A stretch of DNA of 64,000 nucleotides, from the NCBI RefSeq assembly GCF_042611095.1, contig NZ_JBHFPV010000001.1:62001-126000 (forward strand), written 5' to 3'. How positions within the stretch are numbered: the first letter of the stretch is position 1; each line of letters starts with the position of its first letter. The notes beneath the pieces are model-generated. The model searched no databases, was not told where the DNA came from, and worked only from the letters and a program-made list of their open reading frames with translations. A program made the position numbers and the translations under genes. This document shows, one piece after another, positions 1-8,716 of this stretch. The stretch comes from Meishania litoralis. Lineage in GTDB: Bacteria > Bacteroidota > Bacteroidia > Flavobacteriales > Flavobacteriaceae.

Positions 1-317
1 GGATCATGGAAGTACAACAGCCCTATCTCGACAATGATCTAAGGTTGGACGATCTGGCATTGATGATAAAGCTCTCGCGAAACCAAACATCTCAAATTAT
101 CAACGAGCATTTCAACTTGTCGTTTTTCGACTTTATCAACCAGTATCGCATCAAAGATGCAAAGAATCTTTTGCTTCAAAACAAGGAAGACAACAGGACC
201 ATCGGCCAAATAGCCTATGATGTAGGTTTCAATAACCGGGCTTCATTTTATAAAGCCTTTAAAAAGTTTTCCGACGGAAACCCATCGGACTATGTAAAAC
301 ATACGCAAGCATCATAA
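1..317 (+). CDS. AraC-family transcriptional regulator, C-terminal DNA-binding domain (5' end outside window)
   Basis: The reading frame is already open at the first base, so this is the 3' end of a longer gene; the ATG at position 6 is probably an internal methionine. The roughly 100 visible residues form the AraC/XylS double helix-turn-helix. The first HTH lies around LDDLALMIKLSRNQTSQII and the second around IGQIAYDVGFNNRASFYKAF, the typical family signature before a final P-x-x-Y (here PSDY). In flavobacteria this domain is often fused to an N-terminal membrane or sensor region, which cannot be seen here. The next gene begins 50 bp downstream on the same strand. Assignment of the domain is firm; the ligand and targets are unknown. 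Confidence 0.87.
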   Translation, partial: IMEVQQPYLDNDLRLDDLALMIKLSRNQTSQIINEHFNLSFFDFINQYRIKDAKNLLLQNKEDNRTIGQIAYDVGFNNRASFYKAFKKFSDGNPSDYVKHTQAS

Positions 318-367
318 ATCAAATTGATGAAATACGAACTTGATCTTAAAACTTATTTTAACTACCG

Positions 368-1018
368 ATGAAATCTTCCGCCAATACGATTTTCGCAATG
401 ATAATGTGCCTTTTGTTGATTTCCTCCTACGGTTGCAAAAAGGATGACAAAGATTTGTCGGCAAAGGAGGCGATAGAAAATGAAAATGTAGTGGCCGTTG
501 GATGTCCAAAAACAGAATATAGAGATTGGAAAACTTCAGAATACGTTCTGCCCTATCCGATGGGCCAAAGTTATATGGTCACGCTCAGTCATTGTGGTGG
601 GTCATTTCATAGCATCGACGGTCCGGATCAATTTGCAGTTGATTTTGCAATGGACATCGGTCAAACCATCACTGCCGTAAGGGAGGGTATCGTTGTACAC
701 GTCGAAGAATCGGGCATCGATGGCGAGTTTCCGAATAATCTGGTCGTGATAGAACACGAAGATGGTACTTTTGCCCAATACATGCATTTGACACAGAATG
801 GAGCCTTGGTCGAAAAAGGCGATAAGATCGAACAGGGGCAAAATATCGGTTTGAGCGGTAACACCGGTTTGGCAGGATTTCCGCATTTACATTTCGTCGT
901 GACCGAAAAGGGTAGCTTTCATTATCCGTATACGTCGATTCCCGTTACATTCAGAAATACATCGCCTAATGAAAGAAGTTTGGCCGCCGGATACCGATAT
1001 ACCGCATTTGATTACTGA
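368..1018 (+). CDS. M23-family (LytM-like) peptidase lipoprotein
   Basis: A 216-residue protein. The N-terminus is a type II signal peptide ending in a lipobox (SSYGC, Cys23), so it is probably anchored in a membrane facing the periplasm. Residues about 80-190 match the M23/LytM beta-sheet metallopeptidase fold: the zinc-ligand Asp in FAVDFAMDIG, a biotinyl-lipoyl-like stretch (GLSGNTG), and the terminal HLHF motif. The first zinc His of classical LytM (HxxxD) is a Gln here. Many secreted members with the VDFAMP-type motif also lack it, so activity cannot be assumed. It follows the AraC-type gene by 50 bp and may be cotranscribed. The likely role is peptidoglycan turnover or a structural role in the envelope; the substrate is unknown. 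Confidence 0.85.
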   Translation: MKSSANTIFAMIMCLLLISSYGCKKDDKDLSAKEAIENENVVAVGCPKTEYRDWKTSEYVLPYPMGQSYMVTLSHCGGSFHSIDGPDQFAVDFAMDIGQTITAVREGIVVHVEESGIDGEFPNNLVVIEHEDGTFAQYMHLTQNGALVEKGDKIEQGQNIGLSGNTGLAGFPHLHFVVTEKGSFHYPYTSIPVTFRNTSPNERSLAAGYRYTAFDY

Positions 1019-1155
1019 CCAAACAAATAAACCAAAGAGCTTGGCGCACAGTGTTCAAAGAAAATTCCATATGAGCTCGAGCCCGCTTTAAAGAATGATT
1101 AAAAATACTTTTTTAACAACATATATAATTAATAATCACTAACTTAGAAATAAAA

Positions 1156-1163
1156 TAATTTTG
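1156..1163 (+). promoter_or_regulatory. Bacteroidota -7 promoter element (TAATTTTG)
   Basis: TAATTTTG matches the TAnnTTTG -7 consensus of Bacteroidota sigma-ABfr promoters and lies 22 bp before the ATG of the CarboxypepD_reg-like gene. The surrounding 80 bp are very AT-rich. No clear TTG -33 element is seen at the usual spacing, so the call rests on the -7 box and its position. Confidence 0.5.
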
Positions 1164-1185
1164 CGCTGAAAAAAAATTCGATACG

Positions 1186-2502
1186 ATGAAAACAACAATC
1201 ATAACCCGTAAGAAACGTCTGATGATAACATTAATATCAGTGTTATTCATTGGTGCACTATACAATGCCAATGCTTTTTTTCAAGAAACGGCGAACCAAG
1301 ACTATGAACAATACAAAGGAGAGGTCTTGGATTCAGAAACCAATAAACCATTGGTCTTTGCGAGTCTGGCCCTTGAGGGTTCCAATATTAGTACTATCAC
1401 GAACACCGAGGGAGAATTCTCCTTGAAAGTACCTGAAAATATTGCACAGGGCAACGTGTCGATTACTTTTCTGGGTTATAAGAACAGATCGATACCGTTG
1501 GCACAATTTAAGAAAGAGGACAACAAGATTATGATGGAAGTATCTGTCGTACAGCTTTCCGAAATCAACTTGAGCATTCCTAAAGATGCACGTAATTTGG
1601 TGCAGGAGACTTTGGAGAAAAAAGGTGAAAATTATTTTGAAGACCCTACTGTGATGACCGCTTTTTATCGCGAGACCATCAAAAAAAGAAGAAAGAACGT
1701 TTCGCTTTCCGAAGCCGTGGTCAATATCTACAAAGCCCCGTATACTTCTGTGCGAAGAGATGCGGTACAAATGTACAAAGCAAGAAAAAGTACAGATTAC
1801 AGCAAACTTGATACGGTGGCCCTTAAACTTCAGGGCGGACCTTTCAACGCTCTTTTCGTCGACCTTATGAAGTACCCTGAATACATTTTTACAGACAGGT
1901 CGATCGACGATTATATCTTTAGCTTCGACCGTTCGATCCAGGTAAATGACCAGCTTATTTATGTAATAAACTTTAATCAACGCGACGATATTGCAGACCC
2001 GCTCTATAAGGGCCAACTTTTTATCGACGCGGATAACAAAATATTGACCAGTGCCATCTATTCATTGAACATTACCGATAAAGAGGAAGCCTCAAAGCTT
2101 TTCGTTCGTAAAAAACCAAAAAATGCGAGGGTATGGCCGACCGAAGTCGCCTATCGTGTAGATTATCGCGAAAAAAACGGTCGTTGGCATTATAGCTATA
2201 GCAACGTGTTGCTAGAATTCAAGGTAAATTGGGATAAGCGGCTTTTCAATTCGGTATACAGTATGACATGTGAAATGGCCGTTACGGATTGGGAGAAAAA
2301 TTTGACCAGTAATTTTCCAAAATCCAAGGAGCGGATAAAATCGTCGATTATCTTGAGCGATGAGGCCCTTGGTTTTGCCGATCCTGATTTTTGGGGCGAA
2401 TACAATATCATAGAACCTGAAAAATCAATCGAGTCGGCAATAAAGAAAATTCAGCGCCAACTTAGAAGGACCCAGTCAAAATCGGGTGCAGCGGCACCAT
2501 AA
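1186..2502 (+). CDS. Secreted carboxypeptidase-like regulatory domain (CarboxypepD_reg-like) protein
   Basis: A 438-residue protein with a basic N-terminus and a hydrophobic signal segment (residues about 10-31). Residues about 40-125 form a CarboxypepD_reg-like (transthyretin-fold) domain: GEVLDSETNKPLVFASLAL followed by a TNTEGEFSLKVP strand pair and ITFLGYKN. The rest is a conserved Bacteroidota extension, starting around the FYRETIKKRRK stretch at about residue 160, that has no enzyme motif I recognise. Such proteins are usually periplasmic or outer-membrane associated, and the regulatory domain is the same one found in front of SusC-type receptors. It has its own promoter and ends at a strong terminator shared with convergent recQ. 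The function is unknown; the domain call is solid. Confidence 0.8.
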   Translation: MKTTIITRKKRLMITLISVLFIGALYNANAFFQETANQDYEQYKGEVLDSETNKPLVFASLALEGSNISTITNTEGEFSLKVPENIAQGNVSITFLGYKNRSIPLAQFKKEDNKIMMEVSVVQLSEINLSIPKDARNLVQETLEKKGENYFEDPTVMTAFYRETIKKRRKNVSLSEAVVNIYKAPYTSVRRDAVQMYKARKSTDYSKLDTVALKLQGGPFNALFVDLMKYPEYIFTDRSIDDYIFSFDRSIQVNDQLIYVINFNQRDDIADPLYKGQLFIDADNKILTSAIYSLNITDKEEASKLFVRKKPKNARVWPTEVAYRVDYREKNGRWHYSYSNVLLEFKVNWDKRLFNSVYSMTCEMAVTDWEKNLTSNFPKSKERIKSSIILSDEALGFADPDFWGEYNIIEPEKSIESAIKKIQRQLRRTQSKSGAAAP

Positions 2503-2528
2503 CATCACTTTTATAACGACCAAGACTC

Positions 2529-2560
2529 AAAAGGCCACTTTTTACAGAAGTGGCCTTTTT
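2529..2560. terminator. Bidirectional rho-independent terminator between the CarboxypepD_reg-like gene and recQ
   Basis: A perfect 12-bp inverted repeat (2529-2540 with 2548-2559, core AGGCCACTT/AAGTGGCCT) encloses a 7-nt loop, with A and T runs at the two ends. It can therefore work for both convergent genes, which end at 2502 and 2596. Confidence 0.8.
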
Positions 2561-2595
2561 CCATGTAAGCGTAAGTCTGAAGAAGGTAGTCTTTC

Positions 2596-4806
2596 TTAAT
2601 TCGCCACCTCACTGATAAACTTCAACCGGTACAGTCGTAATTCCTCATCTTCGTATTCACCGTCAAATTCCTTTAACGCCTCTTCTACATCGTCGGTATC
2701 AGCTTCCAAAAAATATTCATGTATCTCTTCTTGTTGGTCTTCATCCAATACCTCATCTATCCAGTAACCGAGATTCAATTTGGTACCGCTATAAACGATC
2801 TGCTCCATTTCTTTTATGAGGTCGGGAATCTCCAACCCTTTTGAAGATGCGATATCGGGAAGGGGAAGTTTACGGTCTACATTTTGAATGATATATAGCT
2901 TAAGACCCGAATTCGCACCGGTGCTCTTTACAACAAGGTCTTCAGGACGGACTATCTCGTTCTCGTCAACATATTTTGAAATAAATTCAATAAAAGGCCC
3001 ACCATACTTCTTGGCCTTACCCTCGCCTACTCCGTTAATATTGACCATTTCCTCCATTTTAATAGGATATTTTAAGGCCATATCTTCCAAAGAGGGATCC
3101 TGAAATACCACGAAAGGGGGTACTCCCAGCTTATTGGCCTGGGCTTTTCGAAGGTCTTTGAGTTGTTTCAAAAGTTTTTCATCGGCAACCCCCGCCTTTG
3201 CCGCACTGACAAGTGCCCCATCATTGGCCATATTGTACACATGGTCTTTCGTCATCATGAACGATGTTGGGTTTCTCAAAAAAGCTTCCCCTTTTTCAGT
3301 GACATGCAAAATTCCGTATTGTTCGATTTCCTTTTGTATAAGACCTGCAACCAATGTTTGCCTAATAAGTGCCATCCAATAGTTTTTATCCCTATCGGAA
3401 CCTATACCGAAAATTTCCTTTTCGTTGGTCTTGTGCGAGGCGATCAACGCGTTTACCTTACCGGTAAGTGCCTTTACGATTTCTTTTGACTTGAATTTCT
3501 CACTGGTTTCCTTGATTGCCCTTATTAACTTGACAACGTTTTCCTTGGCCTCTTCCTTTTCTTTGGGGTTTCTTGAATTATCGTCCATATCGGCACCTAT
3601 TCCGTTGATTTCGTCAAATTCTTCACCAAAATAGTGCAACATGAATTTACGGCGCGACATAGAGGTTTCGGCATAGGCAACGACCTCTTGTAACAAGGCG
3701 TTTCCGATTTCCTGCTCGGCCACGGGTTTTCCTGACATGAATTTTTCGAGTTTTTCGATGTCCTTATAAGAGTAAAAGGCGAGACAATGGCCGTCACCAT
3801 CGTCCCTTCCAGCACGGCCGGTCTCCTGATAATAGCTTTCTATACTTTTAGGAATGTCGTGATGAATGACATATCGAACATCGGGTTTGTCGATTCCCAT
3901 TCCGAAAGCAATCGTGGCGACAACGACATCAACATCTTCCATCAAAAACATATCCTGATACTTTGAACGGGTCTTGGCATCGAAACCTGCATGATAAGGT
4001 ACTGCGCTGATGCCATTGACTTGCAAGACCTCTGCCAATTGTTCGACCCGTTTACGGCTCAGGCAGTAGATGATTCCAGACTTTCCTGAGTTTTGCTTAA
4101 CGAACCTTATGATATCGGCATCGACATTCGCCGTCTTTGGTCGTACTTCATAAAAAAGATTGGGTCGATTGAACGAGGCCTTGAACACCTTCGCATCGGC
4201 AATGCCCAAATTTTTGATAATATCTTCTTGTACTTTCGGAGTGGCGGTCGCCGTCAACGCAATGATGGGAATATTTTCCCCGAGTCTATTCGAAATCGAT
4301 CTCAAATTACGGTATTCTGGTCTGAAATCGTGGCCCCATTCTGAAATACAGTGGGCTTCGTCAATAGCCATAAAAGATAATGGTACCGACTGTAGAAATT
4401 CAATATACTCATCCTTGGTCAACGACTCGGGCGCGACATAGAGCAGTTTTGTAATACCGTCAAGAATATCACGCTTGACCCGTTTGACCTCTGATTTGTT
4501 CAAAGAAGAGTTCAAAACGTGAGCAATGCCTTCTTCGGAAGAAATTCCACGAATCGCATCGACCTGATTTTTCATTAGTGCTATCAACGGCGAGACAATA
4601 ATTGCGGTACCTTCGTTCATCAAGGCCGGAAGTTGATAGCACAGCGACTTTCCTCCTCCTGTAGGCATGATGGCAAAGGTGTTCTTACCCTTAATGATAT
4701 TCTTGATTACTTCTTCTTGAAGACCTTTGAATTTAGAGAACCCAAAGTGTTTTTTTAACGAGGCATGCAGATCTATTTCTCCAAAAGCCATACCATGTTT
4801 TGTCAT
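2596..4806 (-). CDS. recQ: ATP-dependent DNA helicase RecQ
   Basis: A 736-residue SF2 helicase that unwinds DNA 3' to 5' in recombination and repair. Walker A (MPTGGGKSLC, about residues 47-56), the DEAH box (AIDEAHCISEWGHDFRPEY, about 147-165), the aromatic-rich loop and the motif VI sequence YYQETGRAGRDDGDG are all present. An RQC region follows; its usual zinc cysteines are not apparent. An HRDC domain (around LLKQLKDLRKAQANKLGVPP) and an acidic C-terminal tail come after that. The length is typical of the longer Bacteroidota form. The start is the first ATG; Met6 is an alternative. The gene diverges from kdsD across a 361-bp gap. Confidence 0.95.
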   Translation of the reverse strand: MTKHGMAFGEIDLHASLKKHFGFSKFKGLQEEVIKNIIKGKNTFAIMPTGGGKSLCYQLPALMNEGTAIIVSPLIALMKNQVDAIRGISSEEGIAHVLNSSLNKSEVKRVKRDILDGITKLLYVAPESLTKDEYIEFLQSVPLSFMAIDEAHCISEWGHDFRPEYRNLRSISNRLGENIPIIALTATATPKVQEDIIKNLGIADAKVFKASFNRPNLFYEVRPKTANVDADIIRFVKQNSGKSGIIYCLSRKRVEQLAEVLQVNGISAVPYHAGFDAKTRSKYQDMFLMEDVDVVVATIAFGMGIDKPDVRYVIHHDIPKSIESYYQETGRAGRDDGDGHCLAFYSYKDIEKLEKFMSGKPVAEQEIGNALLQEVVAYAETSMSRRKFMLHYFGEEFDEINGIGADMDDNSRNPKEKEEAKENVVKLIRAIKETSEKFKSKEIVKALTGKVNALIASHKTNEKEIFGIGSDRDKNYWMALIRQTLVAGLIQKEIEQYGILHVTEKGEAFLRNPTSFMMTKDHVYNMANDGALVSAAKAGVADEKLLKQLKDLRKAQANKLGVPPFVVFQDPSLEDMALKYPIKMEEMVNINGVGEGKAKKYGGPFIEFISKYVDENEIVRPEDLVVKSTGANSGLKLYIIQNVDRKLPLPDIASSKGLEIPDLIKEMEQIVYSGTKLNLGYWIDEVLDEDQQEEIHEYFLEADTDDVEEALKEFDGEYEDEELRLYRLKFISEVAN

Positions 4807-4994
4807 TTAACCAACTTTCAACGGGCCATGACCCATAAATTTTTAATAGTCAATTTACACACTTCTGATGACTTAACTTGTACGATAGCGATAAAAAACC
4901 TAAAATCTAGAACAGTATGTCTCTTGTTCGACATGAAACCTTATAGAAAATGAGGTGTTTACTATCACATTAGATTTTTTAAAGACCGTTTTCA

Positions 4995-5008
4995 TTGTTG
5001 ATCAACAA
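4995..5008. promoter_or_regulatory. 14-bp perfect palindrome TTGTTGATCAACAA, possible operator
   Basis: The sequence TTGTTGATCAACAA is a perfect dyad in the intergenic space between divergent recQ and kdsD, about 77 bp upstream of the kdsD -7 box. It has the length and symmetry of a dimeric repressor site. It could also be chance in AT-rich DNA. No regulator is suggested by the sequence alone. Confidence 0.3.
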
Positions 5009-5084
5009 AAGCCAATCGCAATTAATAACTTTAAATGTAAAAGAATTGCCAAGATCGAGTTCTTCAGATAAAAGATACTTTGTG

Positions 5085-5092
5085 TAATTTTG
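5085..5092 (+). promoter_or_regulatory. Bacteroidota -7 promoter element for kdsD (TAATTTTG)
   Basis: TAATTTTG matches TAnnTTTG exactly and lies 75 bp before the TTG start of kdsD. A TTC at about 5060 could be a weak -33 element. Confidence 0.5.
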
Positions 5093-5167
5093 CTATCTTA
5101 AAGATAAGACATTCTTTTAGGAATTCAACTATATTTCCTAAAACAGTCCTGTAACCAGAAATATACT

Positions 5168-6133
5168 TTGAGCGACACAAAAGCCATTCTCGCATTAGCC
5201 CGTCAAACGATCCAGATCGAAAGCGAGGCCATTCAGAATTTGACGTCTTTTATAGACGAAAACTTTGCAGATGCTGTCAATGCCATTTTCAAGTCAAAGG
5301 GAAGGGTGGTTATCTCAGGAATCGGAAAAAGCGCGATTATCGCCTCGAAAATCGTTGCCACCCTGAATTCTACCGGCACTCCTGCAATATTTATGCATGC
5401 CGCTGATGCCATTCACGGTGATTTAGGAACCATTCAAGAGAACGACGTTGTTATCTGTATTTCGAAAAGCGGCAACAGCCCCGAGATAAAAATGTTGGTC
5501 CCTTTGATAAAGAGGGGCAAGAACAAACTTATCGGAATGACCGGTACTATGGAATCTTTTTTGGCACAGCAGGCGGATTATGTGCTCAATACATCGGTAG
5601 AGAAGGAAGCCTGCCCCAACAACCTTGCACCGACCACCAGTACAACGGCTCAATTGGTCATGGGTGATGCCCTTGCCGTTTGTCTGTTGGACCTGAAAGG
5701 GTTCAGCAGCAAGGATTTTGCAAAATACCATCCTGGTGGCACCTTGGGAAAACGGTTATACCTTCGTGTAAAAGATATTGCCGACAACAATCAGAAACCC
5801 CAGGTACATTTGGAAACCGATGTAAGAAAAGTAATCGTCGAGATCTCAGAGAAAATGTTGGGAGTGGCCGCCGTAATAGACCATGATGAGATAGTAGGTA
5901 TTGTAACCGATGGTGATATTCGTCGAATGCTCAACAAATATGACAATATCAATGGGCTTACCGCCCGAGATATCATGACATCGAACCCTAAGATAATCCA
6001 GACCGAAGTACTTGCGATAAAAGCCCTTGAAATGATGCAAGACAATGGTATTTCGCAATTGTTGGCGGTCGATGGAAAATCGTACCGGGGCATCGTGCAT
6101 TTACATAATTTGATCAACGAAGGAATTATATAA
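5168..6133 (+). CDS. kdsD: D-arabinose-5-phosphate isomerase, KpsF/GutQ/KdsD family
   Basis: Interconverts D-ribulose 5-phosphate and D-arabinose 5-phosphate, the first step of Kdo synthesis for LPS, in the cytosol. The 321-residue layout is canonical: an SIS domain (about residues 30-175) with the sugar-phosphate loop GRVVISGIGKSA, the MHAADAIHGDLG segment and ISKSGNSPE, then a conserved YHPGGTLGKRL hinge and two CBS domains (about 200-320). The start is TTG at 5168: there is no in-frame ATG between it and an upstream in-frame stop at 5105, and the N-terminus then matches the family. The stop overlaps the tatC start by one base (TAATG), so translation is probably coupled, and lptB follows. 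Confidence 0.92.
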   Translation: MSDTKAILALARQTIQIESEAIQNLTSFIDENFADAVNAIFKSKGRVVISGIGKSAIIASKIVATLNSTGTPAIFMHAADAIHGDLGTIQENDVVICISKSGNSPEIKMLVPLIKRGKNKLIGMTGTMESFLAQQADYVLNTSVEKEACPNNLAPTTSTTAQLVMGDALAVCLLDLKGFSSKDFAKYHPGGTLGKRLYLRVKDIADNNQKPQVHLETDVRKVIVEISEKMLGVAAVIDHDEIVGIVTDGDIRRMLNKYDNINGLTARDIMTSNPKIIQTEVLAIKALEMMQDNGISQLLAVDGKSYRGIVHLHNLINEGII

Positions 6134-6990
6134 TGGCAAAGAAAAAACAGACCAAGTCACCGGACGAAATGTCTTTCTTGGATCATTTGGAGGAACTCAG
6201 GTGGCATTTGATCCGTTCCACCTTGGCAGTTGTAATCATAGGGAGTGTTGCCTTTTTGATGAAACGCTTCATCTTCGATACAGTACTGCTCGGCCCTTCG
6301 TATATGGATTTTCCCACGTACCGTCTTTTTTGCGATATAGCCACCTCCATTGGTTTTGATTCCGCATTTTGTGCCGACAAACTTCCGTTTACGATTCAGA
6401 GCCGGCAAATGGCGGGACAGTTTTCGGCCCATATCTGGACCTCGATTTGGGCCGGTTTTATTGTGGGATTCCCATACGTATTATGGGAAATGTGGAAATT
6501 TATTAGTCCCGGGCTACATGATAACGAGCGGAAGAATTCACGAGGTTTTATACTTATTGCCTCCTTTTTGTTTTTCATGGGCGTACTTTTTGGGTATTAC
6601 GTTGTGGCCCCTCTATCCATCAACTTTTTGGGCACCTATCAGGTAAGTGAGGTGGTATTGAACGAGTTCGATCTTGATTCATATATTGGCACCTTAAAAG
6701 CTTCTGTTCTGGCTTGTGGCATCTTGTTCGAGCTGCCTATTGTCATTTTCTTTTTGACCAAGGTTGGTCTCGTAACACCCGAAATCATGAAAAAATACCG
6801 AAAGATTGCTTTGGTCATCGTATTGATACTTTCGGCAGTCATTACTCCACCCGATGTGGCCAGTCAGATAATCGTTGCCATACCTGTTATAGGTCTTTAC
6901 CAGATCAGTATTTACATATCGCAGTTTGTTTTGAAAAGGGAGGCCAAAAAAGAGGCGAAACTGGCAATGCAACGTACTAAAAAAAGTTAA
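6133..6990 (+). CDS. tatC: Sec-independent protein translocase TatC
   Basis: A 285-residue inner-membrane protein, the receptor subunit for twin-arginine signal peptides. It begins with the cytosolic family signature SFLDHLEELRWHL containing the conserved Glu, then six predicted membrane segments. The periplasmic loop after the first is larger than in E. coli TatC, as is usual in Bacteroidota. The conserved FELP-type motif (GILFELPIVIFFLT) and the ILSAVITPPD segment before the last helices are present. Its ATG overlaps the kdsD stop. No tatA or tatB gene is in the window, so the partner must be elsewhere. Several probable substrates are encoded nearby at 17.1, 35.4, 36.8 and 51.3 kb. Confidence 0.95.
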   Translation: MAKKKQTKSPDEMSFLDHLEELRWHLIRSTLAVVIIGSVAFLMKRFIFDTVLLGPSYMDFPTYRLFCDIATSIGFDSAFCADKLPFTIQSRQMAGQFSAHIWTSIWAGFIVGFPYVLWEMWKFISPGLHDNERKNSRGFILIASFLFFMGVLFGYYVVAPLSINFLGTYQVSEVVLNEFDLDSYIGTLKASVLACGILFELPIVIFFLTKVGLVTPEIMKKYRKIALVIVLILSAVITPPDVASQIIVAIPVIGLYQISIYISQFVLKREAKKEAKLAMQRTKKS

Positions 6991-7042
6991 ACCTTGCCAT
7001 ATTTCTCGATAATACCCGATTTTAAAGTTTAGTTTTACAAAA

Positions 7043-7783
7043 ATGAAGCTCAGGGCCGAAAAAATAATGAAGTCTTACCGAGGGCGCCAGGTCGTCAGAG
7101 GTATCTCTTTGGAAGTAAACCAAGGCGAGATCGTCGGCTTGCTCGGCCCCAACGGTGCGGGCAAGACTACTTCGTTCTATATGATCGTCGGACTCATAAA
7201 GCCCAATGGCGGAAATATTTTCTTGGATGACATGGAGATTACCAATTTTCCCATGTACAAAAGGGCACAAAACGGTATCGGATACCTGGCCCAGGAAGCT
7301 TCGGTATTTCGAAAATTGAGCATCGAAAAAAATATTCTGAGCGTATTGCAATTGACTAAGCTAAGCAAAAAAGAGCAGCATATGAAAATGGAATCGCTCA
7401 TAGAGGAATTCGGTCTTGGTCATATTCGTAAAAATCGTGGTGATCTACTTTCCGGCGGTGAACGTAGACGCACCGAGATTGCCCGTGCGCTTGCTACGGA
7501 TCCCAAGTTCATTCTGCTCGATGAACCTTTTGCCGGGGTCGATCCCGTCGCAGTAGAGGACATTCAAAGAATCGTGGCCCAATTGAAGAACAAGAATATC
7601 GGCATTCTGATCACGGATCACAACGTTCAGGAAACACTTGCCATAACAGAACGTTCATATCTCATGTTCGAAGGCGGCATTTTGAAATCAGGGGTTCCCG
7701 AAGATCTTGCCGCCGATGAAATGGTACGAAAGGTCTATTTGGGCCAAAACTTCGAACTACGCAAAAAAAAGTTGGATTTTTAA
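7043..7783 (+). CDS. lptB: LPS export ABC transporter ATP-binding protein LptB
   Basis: A 246-residue ABC ATPase that powers LPS extraction from the inner membrane together with LptF/G/C. Walker A (GPNGAGKTT, about 35-43), Q-loop region (YLAQEASVFR), signature (LLSGGERRRTEIARALA), Walker B (FILLDEPFAGVDPVA) and the switch His (LITDHNVQE) are all intact. The PFAGVDPVAV wording and the YLGQNFEL ending are the LptB hallmarks within the branched-chain-type ABC family. It follows tatC by 52 bp on the same strand, so Kdo synthesis (kdsD) and LPS export are encoded together. It is convergent with the phosphatidyltransferase gene. Confidence 0.95.
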   Translation: MKLRAEKIMKSYRGRQVVRGISLEVNQGEIVGLLGPNGAGKTTSFYMIVGLIKPNGGNIFLDDMEITNFPMYKRAQNGIGYLAQEASVFRKLSIEKNILSVLQLTKLSKKEQHMKMESLIEEFGLGHIRKNRGDLLSGGERRRTEIARALATDPKFILLDEPFAGVDPVAVEDIQRIVAQLKNKNIGILITDHNVQETLAITERSYLMFEGGILKSGVPEDLAADEMVRKVYLGQNFELRKKKLDF

Positions 7784-7873
7784 AGTTCAAACCGAACTGC
7801 CATTCGACTTAAATCCACTTATCGAATGAATATTATGAATTCTTAGGCTACACGCATTTTCACCAATGTCCAT

Positions 7874-8611
7874 CTATTTTTTGGTATTCGGCACCAACAA
7901 CGAACTCAAAATATAAAAAAGAATGATCAAGGGTACCGCCAAAAACCGCATCGTGATCAACAAAACCAAACTCACTATTATAAAAATATAACGAAGTGCA
8001 TTATCCTTAAAGCTCCAGTTGTTGAACTTGAGGGCAAAAAGTTCGATTTTAGAATTCAAAAGATAACAACTCAAGATCGTCATTGCCAGCAAGAACCATT
8101 GGTTCAAAACAATACTGTTCAAAAAATCATTATTGTGGTGCAAAAGAATAAGGGGCAACGATACGATCAACAAGGCATTGGCCGGTGTCGGTAGACCGAC
8201 AAAAGATGATTGTTGGCCTTCATCTAAATTAAATTTTGCAAGTCGATAGGCAGAGGCCATGGTAATCAGAAACCCTAAAAAAGGTAAAGGCGAGATATCC
8301 AAATTTTTGGCCCAAAAGATGCTTGAACCGGCATTCCACCCGCCCATTTCAGACATATTCAACAATTGAAACATGACAACACCGGGTACCAATCCGCTGG
8401 TAATCACATCGGCCAATGAATCCAACTGAAGGCCCAAATCGCTTTTAACATCCAATATCCGCGCTGCCAAGCCATCGAAAAAGTCAAAGATTATCCCCAA
8501 AAACATAAACGATGCAGCAAGTTCCAGTTGGTTCAGAACCGCAAACACGACAGCGACGCAGCCACAGAAAACGTTCATGAGCGTAATAAAGTTGGGAATA
8601 TGTCTTTTCAT
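7874..8611 (-). CDS. pssA: CDP-diacylglycerol--serine O-phosphatidyltransferase
   Basis: A 245-residue integral membrane enzyme of the CDP-alcohol phosphatidyltransferase family. The signature DGxxARx8GxxxDxxxD is perfect: Asp46-Gly47, Ala50-Arg51, Gly60, Asp64 and Asp68 (in DGLAARILDVKSDLGLQLD). The short N-terminus MKRHIPNFITLMNVFCG and the GLPTPANAL motif are typical of the bacterial type II phosphatidylserine synthases, which make the precursor of phosphatidylethanolamine. It is divergent from the DUF4105 gene and convergent with lptB. Other CDP-alcohol transferases share the signature, but the N-terminus and length favour PssA. Confidence 0.88.
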   Translation of the reverse strand: MKRHIPNFITLMNVFCGCVAVVFAVLNQLELAASFMFLGIIFDFFDGLAARILDVKSDLGLQLDSLADVITSGLVPGVVMFQLLNMSEMGGWNAGSSIFWAKNLDISPLPFLGFLITMASAYRLAKFNLDEGQQSSFVGLPTPANALLIVSLPLILLHHNNDFLNSIVLNQWFLLAMTILSCYLLNSKIELFALKFNNWSFKDNALRYIFIIVSLVLLITMRFLAVPLIILFYILSSLLVPNTKK

Positions 8612-8661
8612 GGATAAAAAGGTTGCATCAGGTAAAAATAGTACAATTTTCGTTCTATCGA

Positions 8662-8690
8662 TTTGAAGACCTATTTTATTCGGATATTTG
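8662..8690 (+). promoter_or_regulatory. Probable promoter for the DUF4105 / ABC-F operon
   Basis: TTTG (8662-8665), a 17-bp spacer and GATATTTG (8683-8690) resemble the TTTG-N17-19-TAnnTTTG Bacteroidota promoter with one mismatch. It ends 26 bp before the ATG at 8717. Because it would overlap an upstream in-frame ATG at 8663, it supports the later start. Confidence 0.5.
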
Positions 8691-8716
8691 CCAACAGTCA
8701 GTCATACAGTTCAAAA

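Larger units (their letters stand above)
4807..5167. other. Divergent intergenic region recQ/kdsD (361 bp, no gene seen)
   Basis: I see no convincing gene here. The region is AT-rich and holds a 14-bp perfect palindrome (4995-5008) and a consensus -7 box for kdsD (5085-5092). No clear -7 element is visible on the minus strand close to the recQ start. Confidence 0.6.

Noticed and set aside
1333..2016. Long minus-strand frame (227 codons) inside the CarboxypepD_reg-like gene
   Set aside because: It lies wholly antisense to a gene with clear domain motifs, has no recognisable protein features and no promoter.
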